Of a stretch of 64,000 nt of DNA, positions 26,310-35,096 are shown in pieces. A model generated the notes under the pieces. The model was not told the origin of the DNA and made no database searches. It saw only the letters and a program-made list of their open reading frames with translations. Every line of letters starts with the position of its first letter. The stretch's first letter is position 1. This stretch comes from Pseudodesulfovibrio alkaliphilus (lineage in GTDB: Bacteria; Desulfobacterota; Desulfovibrionia; Desulfovibrionales; Desulfovibrionaceae), in the NCBI RefSeq assembly GCF_009729555.1, contig NZ_WODC01000001.1:744001-808000 (forward strand). The letters are read 5' to 3'. The position numbers were made by a program, and so were the translations under genes.

Positions 26310-26654
26310 ATGAAGCCCTTCACCGTGACCGTGGACGCCGACCTGGCCGCCATCATGCCCCGCTATTTCGAACTGCAACGGGCCGATCTGGCGGCCGTGG
26401 CCCGGGCTGCGGCCGCTGGCCGGGCCGAGCCGGTGCGTCTCTTCGGCCACCGGCTCAAGGGAACGGGCGCATCCTATGGCTTCCCCCGGCTCACGGAGCT
26501 GGGCGCAGGCATTGAGGAGGCGGCCCTGGCGGATGATCTGGGCCGGGCGGCCGAGCTGGCCGCCGAGGTGGGTCGGTTTCTCGACGCCGTCCGAGTGGTC
26601 TACGCCAGTCATGGCCCCGATTCCGGCCATGACCCGTCAGGAGGCGGCCGATGA
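26310..26654 (+). CDS. HPt domain protein
   Basis: A 114-residue single-domain histidine phosphotransfer protein. The phosphorylatable histidine lies in LFGHRLKGTGASYGFPRL (about residue 47), with the conserved K-G-x-G following it. HPt proteins pass phosphoryl groups between response-regulator domains. The gene overlaps the next glycosyltransferase by four bases (ATGA), so they are coupled. It begins 17 bp after the acetolactate decarboxylase stop. The partner kinase is not in the window. Confidence 0.82.
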   Translation: MKPFTVTVDADLAAIMPRYFELQRADLAAVARAAAAGRAEPVRLFGHRLKGTGASYGFPRLTELGAGIEEAALADDLGRAAELAAEVGRFLDAVRVVYASHGPDSGHDPSGGGR

Positions 26655-27610
26655 TCATTCTCATGCTTGCCATCAACGACCCGGCCGGAACCGCCATCCA
26701 GTTCTGCCGCGCCCTCAACCGCCACACCCGGCACACGGCCCGGCTGGCCACTCTGGAGACGCGCTACACCCACGCCTGGGAAAAGGATCTGCACCTGCCC
26801 GACCTGGGCCCGGACGGCGTGGAGGAGCTGGGCATGCTCCTGCGCGAGGCGGATGTCCTCCACTTCCACATGACCTGCGACGAACACCAGCCCTTTGGCC
26901 CGCATCTGCCAGCCGACCATCTGCTCGGCAAGGCCGTGGTCCATCACCACCACGGACATCACGACTTCCGCTCCAACCCCGGCGCCTTTCGCGACAAGTA
27001 CAAACGATTGGGCCGCGCCAACCTGCTGGTGAGCACCCCGGACCTGATGCGTCTGCTGCCCGAGGCCAGCTGGCAGCCCAACCTCGTGCCCGTGGATGAC
27101 CCGCTGTTCACGCCCCTGCCGGGACGTTTCGCCCACCCCGGCCCGCTGCGGGTCTGCCACTCGCCCACCCGCAAGGATCTGAAGAACACCGACGACTTTC
27201 TGGCCGTGGTCAAAGCCATGGAAAACGGCCCGCACAAACTGGCCGTGGACCTCATCGACGACGTGCCCAACGCCGAGTGCCTGGCCCGCAAGCGGCGCTG
27301 CCATGTGCTCTTTGACCACATGCAGGGCTATTACGGAGTGAGCAGCCTGGAAGGTCTCTCCCAGGGACTTGCGGTCATCGCCGGGCTCGATGCCTGGAAT
27401 CGCGCCCAGGTGGCCCGGTTCGCCAAGACCGAGGACCTGCCCTGGGTATCGGCCTCTGACAGGGCCGGCCTTAAGGCCCGGCTGCACGAGCTGGCAGAGG
27501 ACCGCGACCGCTGCCGCGCCGTGGGCGAGGCGTCGCGCCGGTTCATGGTCGAGAGGTGGTCGGACCGCGCTGTGGTGGAGCGGCTGGCCCGGTTCTACGA
27601 GGCGATGTGA
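26651..27610 (+). CDS. Glycosyltransferase-like protein (GT-B)
   Basis: A 319-residue protein of GT-B type. The N-terminus MIILMLAINDPAGTAIQF replaces the usual glycine-rich loop; DVLHFHMTCDE and KAVVHHHHGHHDFRSN mark the acceptor half. The donor half has RVCHSPTRKDLKNTDDFL and YYGVSSLEGLSQGLAVIAGL, with the glutamate of SSLEGLSQG in the place of the E-x7-E motif. It is translationally coupled to the HPt gene. Sugar and acceptor are unknown. The run of histidines at about residue 97 is notable but may be fold-related. Confidence 0.68.
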   Translation: MIILMLAINDPAGTAIQFCRALNRHTRHTARLATLETRYTHAWEKDLHLPDLGPDGVEELGMLLREADVLHFHMTCDEHQPFGPHLPADHLLGKAVVHHHHGHHDFRSNPGAFRDKYKRLGRANLLVSTPDLMRLLPEASWQPNLVPVDDPLFTPLPGRFAHPGPLRVCHSPTRKDLKNTDDFLAVVKAMENGPHKLAVDLIDDVPNAECLARKRRCHVLFDHMQGYYGVSSLEGLSQGLAVIAGLDAWNRAQVARFAKTEDLPWVSASDRAGLKARLHELAEDRDRCRAVGEASRRFMVERWSDRAVVERLARFYEAM

Positions 27611-27719
27611 AGGTCCGCCTTTGCCTTTCGGCCCGGATTCCAGTATAGACTGCAGGCACAGACACAATGCCGACAAGCCGCCACCGCACGAGCGGCAAGA
27701 AGACCGACAGGACAGAACA

Positions 27720-28424
27720 ATGAAGAGAATCAAGGGTCACAGCATGCTGCTGGCCGCCGCCATCGTGGCGGCCGGGCTCGCGGCCTTTGCCCTGCACGGA
27801 GGAATGGGCCGGACCTCGGACCGCAAGGCGGAGTCGGCTCAGGTGCGTATGGCCGTGGACCCCACCGTGATCCCTTCGGACATGCCCTTTGAGACTTCTC
27901 CGGGACCGGCTACCGAACAGGCGACCGGACAGTCCGCGGAACCGGCAGAAAGCCAAGCCGAAATCCCGGTCGAAGCCCCGGTTGCAGCCCCTCGGCCCCC
28001 TGCCGCACAACCCCGCGCCTCGGACACTCCTCCCCCGGCAGCGCCCTCGCCTGCCCCGTCACCCGCCCCCGAAGCCCTGCCCGCCGGAGGCACAATCACC
28101 GCCGCCAGCCTTGAATCGACTTCCGGGGGATTTGTCCTGACCGTTGTCGGCGACAGGCCCATCGGCCCCGTGACCCATCTGACCCTGGCCTCGCCTCCCC
28201 GGCTGGTGCTCGACCTGGCCGGGGCCTGGACGCTCAAGGCGCCCAATGTCCTGCGCGAGGAGGACGGGCCAGTCCGCCATGTGGTCATCGGCGTCCACCC
28301 CGACAAGCTGCGCCTGGTGGTCCATCTGCGCGAGGAATCCCTCCTTGGCCGCCTCGGCGACCCGGTCAGCACCCGCGAGGGCGACACCCTGCGCGTGACC
28401 GCGACCATCGCCCCCGGGCAGTGA
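27720..28424 (+). CDS. AMIN-domain protein with N-terminal membrane anchor
   Basis: A 234-residue protein. Residues 9-24 ([16 protein letters not shown]) form a signal anchor or signal peptide. A 75-residue Pro/Ala-rich linker follows, and the last 110 residues are an AMIN domain ([40 protein letters not shown]). AMIN domains target periplasmic proteins to peptidoglycan or septa, as in AmiC and PilQ. There is no amidase or secretin domain, so this is a stand-alone cell-wall binding protein. The ATG is at 27720. It lies ahead of pstB, but a Pho box lies between them. Confidence 0.75.
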   Translation: MKRIKGHSMLLAAAIVAAGLAAFALHGGMGRTSDRKAESAQVRMAVDPTVIPSDMPFETSPGPATEQATGQSAEPAESQAEIPVEAPVAAPRPPAAQPRASDTPPPAAPSPAPSPAPEALPAGGTITAASLESTSGGFVLTVVGDRPIGPVTHLTLASPPRLVLDLAGAWTLKAPNVLREEDGPVRHVVIGVHPDKLRLVVHLREESLLGRLGDPVSTREGDTLRVTATIAPGQ

Positions 28425-28465
28425 TCCAGTACCGCCCCGCCAGGGGAACCTGCCTCGTTTCCCAA

Positions 28466-28494
28466 TTGTAACAATCAGGTCATGCGCCCGTAAC
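28466..28494 (+). promoter_or_regulatory. Probable Pho box (PhoB site) ahead of pstB
   Basis: Three 7-mers, TTGTAAC, AGGTCAT and CCGTAAC, are each separated by exactly four bases (11-bp period), the layout of PhoB boxes built on CTGTCAT/CTGTAAC. A possible -10 (TAGACA at 28505) lies 10 bp further on. The site is 75 bp before the pstB start. Confidence 0.6.
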
Positions 28495-28569
28495 CGCGCC
28501 CGGCTAGACAGCAGTGATCCCCTTACCGCAAACGGGATCAATTCTTCGACACCGGGAGTTTTACGCGGC

Positions 28570-29331
28570 ATGAACAACGCCAACAAGGTGGCCTCCACCA
28601 ATCTTGATTTCCATTACGGGGACTTCAAGGCTCTGGAGAACATCACCCTTGAATTCCAGCGCAACCGTGTCACGGCCCTTATCGGCCCGTCCGGCTGCGG
28701 CAAATCCACCTATCTGCGGTGCATCAACCGCATGAACGACCTGATCCCAGGCACCCGCGTCACCGGGCAGATGGTGCTTGACGGCGAGGACATCTACGCG
28801 CCGGGCATTGACGTGGTCTCCCTGAGGCGCCGCATCGGCATGGTCTTCCAGAAACCCAACCCCTTCCCCAAGACCGTCTTCGAGAACGTGGCCTACGGCC
28901 TGCGGGTCAACGGCATCAAGGACAAGGCGTTCCTTGAGCAGGCCGTGGAGGAAAGCCTCAAGGGCGCGGCCCTGTGGGACGAGGTCAAGGACCGGCTGCA
29001 CACCTCGGCACTGGGGCTTTCGGGTGGCCAGCAGCAGCGGCTGTGCATCGCGCGCGCTTTGGCCGTCCAGCCCGAGGTGCTGCTCATGGACGAGCCCGCC
29101 TCGGCGCTCGACCCCATCGCCACCCAGAAGATCGAAGACCTCATCCATGAACTGAAGAGGAATTTCACCATCATCATCGTCACCCATTCCATGCAGCAGG
29201 CGGCCCGCGTCTCTGACCGCACTGCCTTCTTCTACATGGGCAGACTCATTGAAGTGGACAACACCAAGTCAATGTTCACCAAGCCGAGCAACAAGCAGAC
29301 CGAAGACTACATCACCGGCCGCTTCGGCTAG
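28570..29331 (+). CDS. pstB: Phosphate ABC transporter ATP-binding protein PstB
   Basis: A 253-residue PstB, the ATPase of the high-affinity phosphate importer. Motifs in order: Walker [22 protein letters not shown]-loop [19 protein letters not shown], signature [15 protein letters not shown], Walker [13 protein letters not shown], switch THSMQQ. The [11 protein letters not shown] segment is diagnostic of PstB. One departure: the usual DEPTSALDP is DEPASALDP. pstS, pstC and pstA are not next to it in this window; only phoU follows. A probable Pho box lies upstream, so it is likely induced by phosphate starvation. Confidence 0.95.
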   Translation: MNNANKVASTNLDFHYGDFKALENITLEFQRNRVTALIGPSGCGKSTYLRCINRMNDLIPGTRVTGQMVLDGEDIYAPGIDVVSLRRRIGMVFQKPNPFPKTVFENVAYGLRVNGIKDKAFLEQAVEESLKGAALWDEVKDRLHTSALGLSGGQQQRLCIARALAVQPEVLLMDEPASALDPIATQKIEDLIHELKRNFTIIIVTHSMQQAARVSDRTAFFYMGRLIEVDNTKSMFTKPSNKQTEDYITGRFG

Positions 29332-29427
29332 AGCTGCCGCCCGTTGACAGCCTGCAAAGGGTGTGCGATCGGCTGCAATTGAGGAATAACGACAGGCTGG
29401 CGTCCACAGACCGCGCCGGAGGAATAG

Positions 29428-30093
29428 ATGGAACAACGTGCTCATTTTTCCAAGAAACTCGAAGACCTGAAGGTCGAAGTGCTGCGCATGGCCGCCTTGT
29501 CCGAGGCCGCTGTCCACAAGGCTGCCAAGGCTTTTCTCGAAAACGACGCAGATCTGGCCGAGGAGGTCATCCTGGGCGATGCGGCCATCAACAAGCTCGA
29601 AGACCATCTGGACAACTACACCCTCGAACTGCTGGCCCTGGACCAGCCCATGGCCATCGACCTGCGTAACATCGTGGGGAGTCAACGCATAACGGTCAAC
29701 CTTGAGCGCCTGGGCGACGAGGCGGTCAACCTGGCCCACCGCGCCATGTTCCTGAGCACCCGCCCCCCCCTGCCGCATAATCCCAAGATGGAAAGCCTGG
29801 CGGCCACGGCCAAGCACATGCTCTCGGACGCGCTCAAGGCGTATGTGGACTCGGACGTTTCCCTTGCCGGACTGGTCTGCCGCACCGACGACAAGGCAGA
29901 CGACCTGAACATCGCCATCCTGCGCCAGTTCGTCAGCGAAATGGTCTCGGAGTCGCGCATCGTGGAACGCGGCGTTCACGCCATCATCGGCGCACGCCAC
30001 CTGGAACGCATTGCCGATCTGGCCACCAATGTGGCCGAGTCCGTGGTCTTCATCGTCGAAGGCACGAGCATGAAGCACAGCTGCAAGGAATAG
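29428..30093 (+). CDS. phoU: Phosphate signalling protein PhoU
   Basis: A 221-residue PhoU made of two three-helix repeats. The metal-binding signature is seen in each: NLERLGDEAVNLAHRA and HLERIADLATNVAESVVF, with DQPMAIDLRNIVGSQRIT in the first. PhoU restrains PhoR/PhoB signalling and limits Pst uptake at high phosphate. It lies 96 bp after pstB, and a strong terminator follows, so pstB-phoU is the full unit. Confidence 0.93.
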   Translation: MEQRAHFSKKLEDLKVEVLRMAALSEAAVHKAAKAFLENDADLAEEVILGDAAINKLEDHLDNYTLELLALDQPMAIDLRNIVGSQRITVNLERLGDEAVNLAHRAMFLSTRPPLPHNPKMESLAATAKHMLSDALKAYVDSDVSLAGLVCRTDDKADDLNIAILRQFVSEMVSESRIVERGVHAIIGARHLERIADLATNVAESVVFIVEGTSMKHSCKE

Positions 30094-30116
30094 CCGACCG
30101 GAGCACATGGATTTAC

Positions 30117-30151
30117 GGACCGGCAGGCGCATGTCTGCCGGTCCATTTTTT
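30117..30151 (+). terminator. Rho-independent terminator after phoU
   Basis: A 10-bp perfect stem GGACCGGCAG / CTGCCGGTCC with an eight-base loop is directly followed by ATTTTTTC. Confidence 0.92.
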
Positions 30152-30223
30152 CTGCTGGTTTTTTCGTGGGTTCAGCCCCGGCGAACCACGCCCGAGCCCC
30201 AGGAATCCGCCAGGGAAAAGGAG

Positions 30224-30251
30224 TTTACACTGTGTCGTTTTTCCGATAAAA
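30224..30251 (+). promoter_or_regulatory. Possible sigma-70 promoter of rpsA
   Basis: TTTACA and ATAAAA are separated by 16 bases in the 347-bp gap between phoU and rpsA. If used, the rpsA leader would be about 180 bases; S1 is autoregulated through its leader in other bacteria. Apart from the phoU terminator I see no other feature in this gap. Confidence 0.35.
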
Positions 30252-30440
30252 GCATGGTTCTTCTTTGACCAGGGGCCCAGACGGCCCCGTGAGCGTCAAG
30301 AGGACGGAAGCGGCCACAGGCCGACCGCGCACCCCAAGGCTCGACTGCCTCGGAACGATCTCCCTTGGGAGGCGCTGGTACCGTCTTCTTCAACATAAGC
30401 GCTAAAATACATTGTCCGAGGTCCGTTGTGGAGGTAACTC

Positions 30441-32252
30441 ATGGAAAACACAAAAGAAACTATTGAATCGACCGAGATGGAGCTGAACTTCGCCGATGCG
30501 CTCGACGAATATCTGAATTCCGATTTCGGGGATCTTGACGAAGGCACCATCGTCCCCGGCGAGGTGGTCAAGATCGACAAGGACTACGTGCTCGTGGACG
30601 TGAACTTCAAGTCCGAAGGACAGATTCCCGCCAGCGAGTTTCTCGACGCGGACGGCAATGTGACCGTCAAGATCGGCGAGAAGGTCGACGTGTTCGTGGC
30701 CCGCAAGAACGAAGCCGAGGGCACCATCTACTTGTCCCGTGACAAGGCCAAGCGGATGCAGCTTTTTGATAAACTGGAAGAGCTGATGGAGAAGGACGGC
30801 GAAGTCATCGGCCGCATTCTCCGCCGCATCAAGGGCGGCTACACCGTCGATCTCGGCGGCGTGGAGGCCTTCCTGCCCGGTTCTCATGTCGACCTGCGGC
30901 CCGTCCCGGACATGGACGCCCTGGTCAACAAAAAGTTCGACTTCAAGATTCTCAAGATCAACCGCCGCCGCAGCAACGTCATCGTCTCCCGCCGCGTGCT
31001 TCTCGAAGAGATGCGCAGCGAGCAGCGCGACAAGCTCCTCGACACCCTCGAGGACGGACAGGTGGTCACCGGCAAGGTCAAGAACATCACCGAATACGGC
31101 GTGTTCATCGACCTGGGCGGCCTCGACGGTCTGCTGCACATCACCGACATGTCCTGGAAGCGCATCAAGCATCCCAAGGAGATGGTCCAGCTGGGCGACG
31201 ACCTGGAGCTGAAGATCTTGAGCTTCGACCGCGAAGCGCAGAAGGTCTCCCTGGGCCTCAAGCAGCTGGTCCCCGATCCGTGGGAGAACATTGCCGAAAA
31301 GTACCCCGAGGGCTCCCGCTTCACCGGCATGATCACCAATCTGGCCGACTACGGCGCCTTTGTGGAGCTTGAGAACGGCGTGGAGGGACTGGTCCACATC
31401 TCCGAGATGTCCTGGACCCGCAAGCTGCGCCACCCCTCTCAGATGGTCAAGGTGGGCGAAGAGGTCGAGGTCATCGTCCTTGGCGTCGATCAGGACAAGA
31501 AGCGCATCAGCCTCGGCATGAAACAGATCAGCCCCAACCCCTGGGATGTGGTGGCCGAGAAATACCCCGAGGGCACCGTACTTGAAGGGGCCATCAAGAA
31601 CATCACCGAGTTTGGCGTGTTCATCGGCATTGAGGAGGGCATCGACGGCCTCATCCATGTCTCGGACATCTCCTGGACCAAGAAGATCCGCCACCCCTCC
31701 GAGGTCTACAAGACGGGTGATGCCGTCCAGGCCAAGGTGCTGACCGTGGACAAGGAGAACGAGAAGTTCACCCTGGGCGTGAAGCAGCTGGCCGAAGACC
31801 CGTGGACCCAGGTTCCCTCCAAGTATCCCGTGGGCCAGATGATCACCGGCACCGTGACCAACATCACCGACTTCGGCCTCTTCGTCGAGGTGGAGGAAGG
31901 CATCGAGGGTCTGGTGCATGTCTCCGAGATCAGCCGCAAGAAGATCAAGTCTCCTTCCGAAATATACAAGGAAGGCGACTCCATAGAGGCAAAGGTGATC
32001 CACGTCTCCGCAGACGAACGCCGCCTCGGCCTGTCCATCAAGCAGACCAAGGAAGAGCCTGCCGCCGTTTCCGGCGGTGCGCGCAAGTCCAAGAGCTTCG
32101 GCGGCGGCGTTGATGCCGGCTCCACTCTGGGCGACCTGCTCCGCGAAAAACTCGAGGAAGCCGCGAGCGACATCCTTGAAGAGATCGCCGAGGAAGAGGC
32201 CAAGGCCGAACCCGCCGAGACGACCGAGGTCGCCGAGGACGAGAGCAAGTAG
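30441..32252 (+). CDS. rpsA: 30S ribosomal protein S1
   Basis: A 603-residue S1 with six S1 RNA-binding domains. The first two are degenerate (GTIVPGEVVKIDKDYVLVDV; GRILRRIKGGYTVDLGGVEA) and four are canonical, each with the pattern GxVxNIxxFGxFVxLxxGxxG and a following HxSxxSW. It binds mRNA on the 30S subunit and helps initiation. The C-terminal tail is acidic and Glu/Ala-rich (about 545-603). ATG 30441 is preceded by GGAGGTAACTC, a strong ribosome site. sppA follows after 9 bp and is probably co-transcribed. Confidence 0.96.
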   Translation: MENTKETIESTEMELNFADALDEYLNSDFGDLDEGTIVPGEVVKIDKDYVLVDVNFKSEGQIPASEFLDADGNVTVKIGEKVDVFVARKNEAEGTIYLSRDKAKRMQLFDKLEELMEKDGEVIGRILRRIKGGYTVDLGGVEAFLPGSHVDLRPVPDMDALVNKKFDFKILKINRRRSNVIVSRRVLLEEMRSEQRDKLLDTLEDGQVVTGKVKNITEYGVFIDLGGLDGLLHITDMSWKRIKHPKEMVQLGDDLELKILSFDREAQKVSLGLKQLVPDPWENIAEKYPEGSRFTGMITNLADYGAFVELENGVEGLVHISEMSWTRKLRHPSQMVKVGEEVEVIVLGVDQDKKRISLGMKQISPNPWDVVAEKYPEGTVLEGAIKNITEFGVFIGIEEGIDGLIHVSDISWTKKIRHPSEVYKTGDAVQAKVLTVDKENEKFTLGVKQLAEDPWTQVPSKYPVGQMITGTVTNITDFGLFVEVEEGIEGLVHVSEISRKKIKSPSEIYKEGDSIEAKVIHVSADERRLGLSIKQTKEEPAAVSGGARKSKSFGGGVDAGSTLGDLLREKLEEAASDILEEIAEEEAKAEPAETTEVAEDESK

Positions 32253-32261
32253 AGCAACGCC

Positions 32262-33161
32262 ATGCGTTTGGAAGGAACCCGGCTGCGTTTCTCCCAGCGC
32301 CACCCCTTTCTCTTCGGGGTGATGATGATACTGTTGGCCGTGGTCCTCGTCATGGGGGCCACGGCCTTTCTTCGCTCGGTGGGGCTTGCTCCTGGCGGCG
32401 GATTCCGCTCGGACAAGCTCGGAGTGGTGGAACTTGAGGGCATGATCCTCGACTCCGCCGAGGTGGTCGGATGGATACGCACCCTCGGGGACGACAAGGC
32501 AGTCAAAGGCGTACTGCTGCGCGTCAATTCCCCAGGCGGAGCCATCGCGCCTTCCCAGGAAATCTATCAGGCCGTGGCCGACCTGGCCGGGCTCAAGCCC
32601 GTGGTCGCCTCCTACGCCACCGTGGCCGCCAGCGGCGGCTACTATGCCTCGGCCCCGGCCCATGTCATTGTGGCCAATCCCGGCTCCATCACCGCCTCCA
32701 TCGGGGTCATGGCCGAGTTCATCACTGTGGCCGAGGCTCTGGACAAACTCGGCATCAAGCCCGAGGTGCTGACCACGGGCCGCTACAAGGCCGCTGGAAC
32801 TCCCATGCGCGACCTGACCCAGGACCAGCGCGATCAGCTCCTTGGCCTGATGCGCGATCTGCACGAACAGTTCGTGGACGACGTGGCCGCAGCCCGCAAA
32901 ATGGAACGCGCCCGGGTGGCCGCCGTGGCCGACGGCAGGGCCGTTACCGGCCGTCAGGCCCTGGAGCTGGGGCTGGTGGACATGCTCGGCAGCGAGTCCC
33001 AGGCATTTGACCGGCTCAAGTCCATGTGCGGCATCGAGGGCCGTGCCGTGCTCGTGCGCGGACCTGTCAAGGAGCGCACGCTCCTGGAACGCATCGTGGG
33101 CTCCCTGAAGATCGACCTCTCCTCCCAGGCAGTCCAGGGCTGGACCTTTTCCTACAAGTAA
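32262..33161 (+). CDS. sppA: Signal peptide peptidase SppA (short form)
   Basis: A 299-residue SppA of the short, Bacillus-like type. Residues 16-38 form a membrane anchor. The serine nucleophile is S124 in TVAASGGYYASA, and the general base is K176 in TTGRYKAAGTP. LRVNSPGGAIAPSQEIY gives the clp-like fold. It digests cleaved signal peptides in the inner membrane from the periplasmic side. It lies 9 bp after rpsA, an arrangement that ties its expression to translation capacity. Confidence 0.92.
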   Translation: MRLEGTRLRFSQRHPFLFGVMMILLAVVLVMGATAFLRSVGLAPGGGFRSDKLGVVELEGMILDSAEVVGWIRTLGDDKAVKGVLLRVNSPGGAIAPSQEIYQAVADLAGLKPVVASYATVAASGGYYASAPAHVIVANPGSITASIGVMAEFITVAEALDKLGIKPEVLTTGRYKAAGTPMRDLTQDQRDQLLGLMRDLHEQFVDDVAAARKMERARVAAVADGRAVTGRQALELGLVDMLGSESQAFDRLKSMCGIEGRAVLVRGPVKERTLLERIVGSLKIDLSSQAVQGWTFSYK

Positions 33162-33264
33162 TCGACCCCTCCCTGCGTTTTCCGGGACTTGATCTGGCGC
33201 AACCGCCGACAGCGGCGGGAAGCCGGATTTCAGCCGCCCGCCGCCTCTTGTGCCAGGATGCGCT

Positions 33265-33828
33265 TCAGTGCCGATGCCGTGGGGCCTGGAGCTGGTCCCG
33301 CTGTCGCAGATGGTCGAGCAGAGCCGCGGCCTGTGTCGGCAAAGCGCCCTCGCGGCGGGAGTATCTCCGGCCGTCCGGGGTGCGGGCGAGCAGGCCGTGG
33401 TCCACCAGTTCGCGACGCAGCAGCGCATGGTCGCCGAAAAGGTGGGCGGCCTCGATCAGGGCGTTGATCTCCTTCTCGGTCATGACCACACGAGAAGGAA
33501 CGCGCGACCAGACCACCCAGAGGCAGAGCTTGCGCTGGGTGAATTTTCTGGGCCAGCGCACGAGCCGCCGCCTGTCGTCGAAAAGCCGCAACAGCCGTTT
33601 GATCAGGACAGGGTCAACCTGGCTAGACGACGGAGACAAGGCCAGCGCCTCCCGTGGCGTCTGCTGGGCTCGCAGGTGTTGGATGTTGCGGAATCCGCCC
33701 GCCCTGGCGAGCAGGTTGAGCATCTCCACATGGCCGGGGATTCGTTCAAGATCCTTGAGTTGACGACGCAGGGTGCGGGCGAAGTCGGATACATCGCCCA
33801 CGCACATGGGCATGGGTGTTCTGGGCAT
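33265..33828 (-). CDS. DUF2087 domain-containing protein
   Basis: A 187-residue protein whose C-terminal half carries a DUF2087-like segment: RVVMTEKEINALIEAAHLFG then DHALLRRELVDHGLLARTPD and GRRYSR. This is a winged-helix-like domain often found with regulators. The N-terminal half (FARTLRRQLKDLERIPGHVE) is helical and unassigned. ATG 33828 has AAGGAC seven bases ahead. It converges with sppA; a small hairpin CCGCCG / CGGCGG at 33203-33218 lies between. A regulatory role is possible but unproven. Confidence 0.7.
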   Translation of the reverse strand: MPRTPMPMCVGDVSDFARTLRRQLKDLERIPGHVEMLNLLARAGGFRNIQHLRAQQTPREALALSPSSSQVDPVLIKRLLRLFDDRRRLVRWPRKFTQRKLCLWVVWSRVPSRVVMTEKEINALIEAAHLFGDHALLRRELVDHGLLARTPDGRRYSRREGALPTQAAALLDHLRQRDQLQAPRHRH

Positions 33829-34030
33829 GACATGTCCTTGTTATCGCGCCTGTCGCGGGGGTGGACTGCCGGTGGCCGCCGACTTCCGACTCGGCACGAA
33901 ACAAGGTGTCGGGTGGAATGGATCAAAAGGCAGGTTTAGCTCCCCGTGCGGGGCGGCGACGCCTGGGTGAACTGCCGACCGTTTCAACCCTTAGCCTATA
34001 CTCCGCCCGGACGCAACCGGCCCTGCCCCG

Positions 34031-34753
34031 TCAGCCGAGGCAATACTCAGCGAAACGGCGCAACAGGCCTGTCGATTCAGGGGTTTCGCGCACCGAGGCG
34101 AGCACGGTGTCGTGGTCGGCGCCGTGAGCTGCAAGTTTGGCAGCCTGGGCCGTGACGTAGTGGCGGGTGGCCTCGGCATCGAATTCAGGATGGAACTGTA
34201 CTCCCCAGGCATTGGGGCCAAGGCGAAAAGCCTGATGCGGATCATGACCGCTGGCGGCCAGGACCACGCTTCCAGACGGCAGGGCAATGGCAGTCTGGGA
34301 ATGGGTCACATGGGCCGCGAACACGGACGGCAGAGCCGAGAACAAGGGATCATCCGCCGCTTGCGCGGTCAGGGTCACATCCACAGTTCCTATTTCCGGG
34401 CCGCCGGGATGATAGGCTGCGCGGCCGCCCAGAGCGTGGGCCATGAGTTGATGGCCAAAGCAGATGCCAAGCAGCGGCAGCCCGGCCTCCATGGCTCGGG
34501 AGAGCCAGCTTCCGGCGGCCAGCATCCAGTCCGCATCGTCCGTGACCATGTCATGGGAGCCGGTAATCACGCATCCCGCAACAGCGGTCGGGTCCGGCGG
34601 CGACATGCCGTTTCGGACATCGGCGCAGAGCCATTGTCCGGAAGTCAGGCCCATGGCCTGAGCCGTCCAATGCTCGAAGTCCCCTCTGGCGGCAGCCAGA
34701 TCGTCAAAGGTGGACCCGGTCTTGAGAATGAGAACGGAGCGGGGAGCGGCCAT
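34031..34753 (-). CDS. Class I glutamine amidotransferase-like protein
   Basis: A 240-residue stand-alone GATase1 protein. The triad is C98 in LLGICFGHQLMAHALGG, H188 and E190 in WGVQFHPEF. VITGSHDMVTDDADWM gives the oxyanion strand. Such YfeJ/GuaA-N-like proteins may hydrolyse glutamine or act as gamma-glutamyl hydrolases; the synthase partner is not in view. ATG 34753 is the start. It is divergent from the M48 lipoprotein gene across a 343-bp gap. Confidence 0.85.
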   Translation of the reverse strand: MAAPRSVLILKTGSTFDDLAAARGDFEHWTAQAMGLTSGQWLCADVRNGMSPPDPTAVAGCVITGSHDMVTDDADWMLAAGSWLSRAMEAGLPLLGICFGHQLMAHALGGRAAYHPGGPEIGTVDVTLTAQAADDPLFSALPSVFAAHVTHSQTAIALPSGSVVLAASGHDPHQAFRLGPNAWGVQFHPEFDAEATRHYVTAQAAKLAAHGADHDTVLASVRETPESTGLLRRFAEYCLG

Positions 34754-35096
34754 GGCGACACCTCGGGCGCTTGCTGGTTGACGAAGGCGTGATGGTGTCC
34801 CAGGCCATTGGCCAAGTCAAGACCGGAAACCCGGAGAGTCCTCACCGAGGCGCTTCTGTGCGAAAGGGCAGTGAAGCGAACATTGACCCCAGCCACCATC
34901 GCCTCCCGAGCACCGAGTCCGGCCCGGTCCTGACCGTCGGCATGACCCATGGCTTGGCCTTGAGGGCGCAGGACTGGCGGCAGAAGGCAGCGGCGTACCT
35001 GGCCCATCTCCAGAGAGGCCACAGCCTGGAAAGAGCCGAGGCGGCTTGAATATTAAGAATGAGTACGGTATCAAAAGAAAAAAAAACAATGAGGCG
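34754..35096. other. Intergenic region between divergent GATase and M48 genes
   Basis: No convincing gene, RNA or operator is seen in these 343 bases. The last 60 bases are AT-rich (TATTAAGAATGAG, AAAAGAAAAAAAAAC) and probably hold the promoter region of the M48 gene. Confidence 0.4.

Noticed and set aside
30402-33428. 1008-codon open frame antisense to rpsA and sppA
   Set aside because: It mirrors the codon bias of two certain genes on the other strand and shows no family features.
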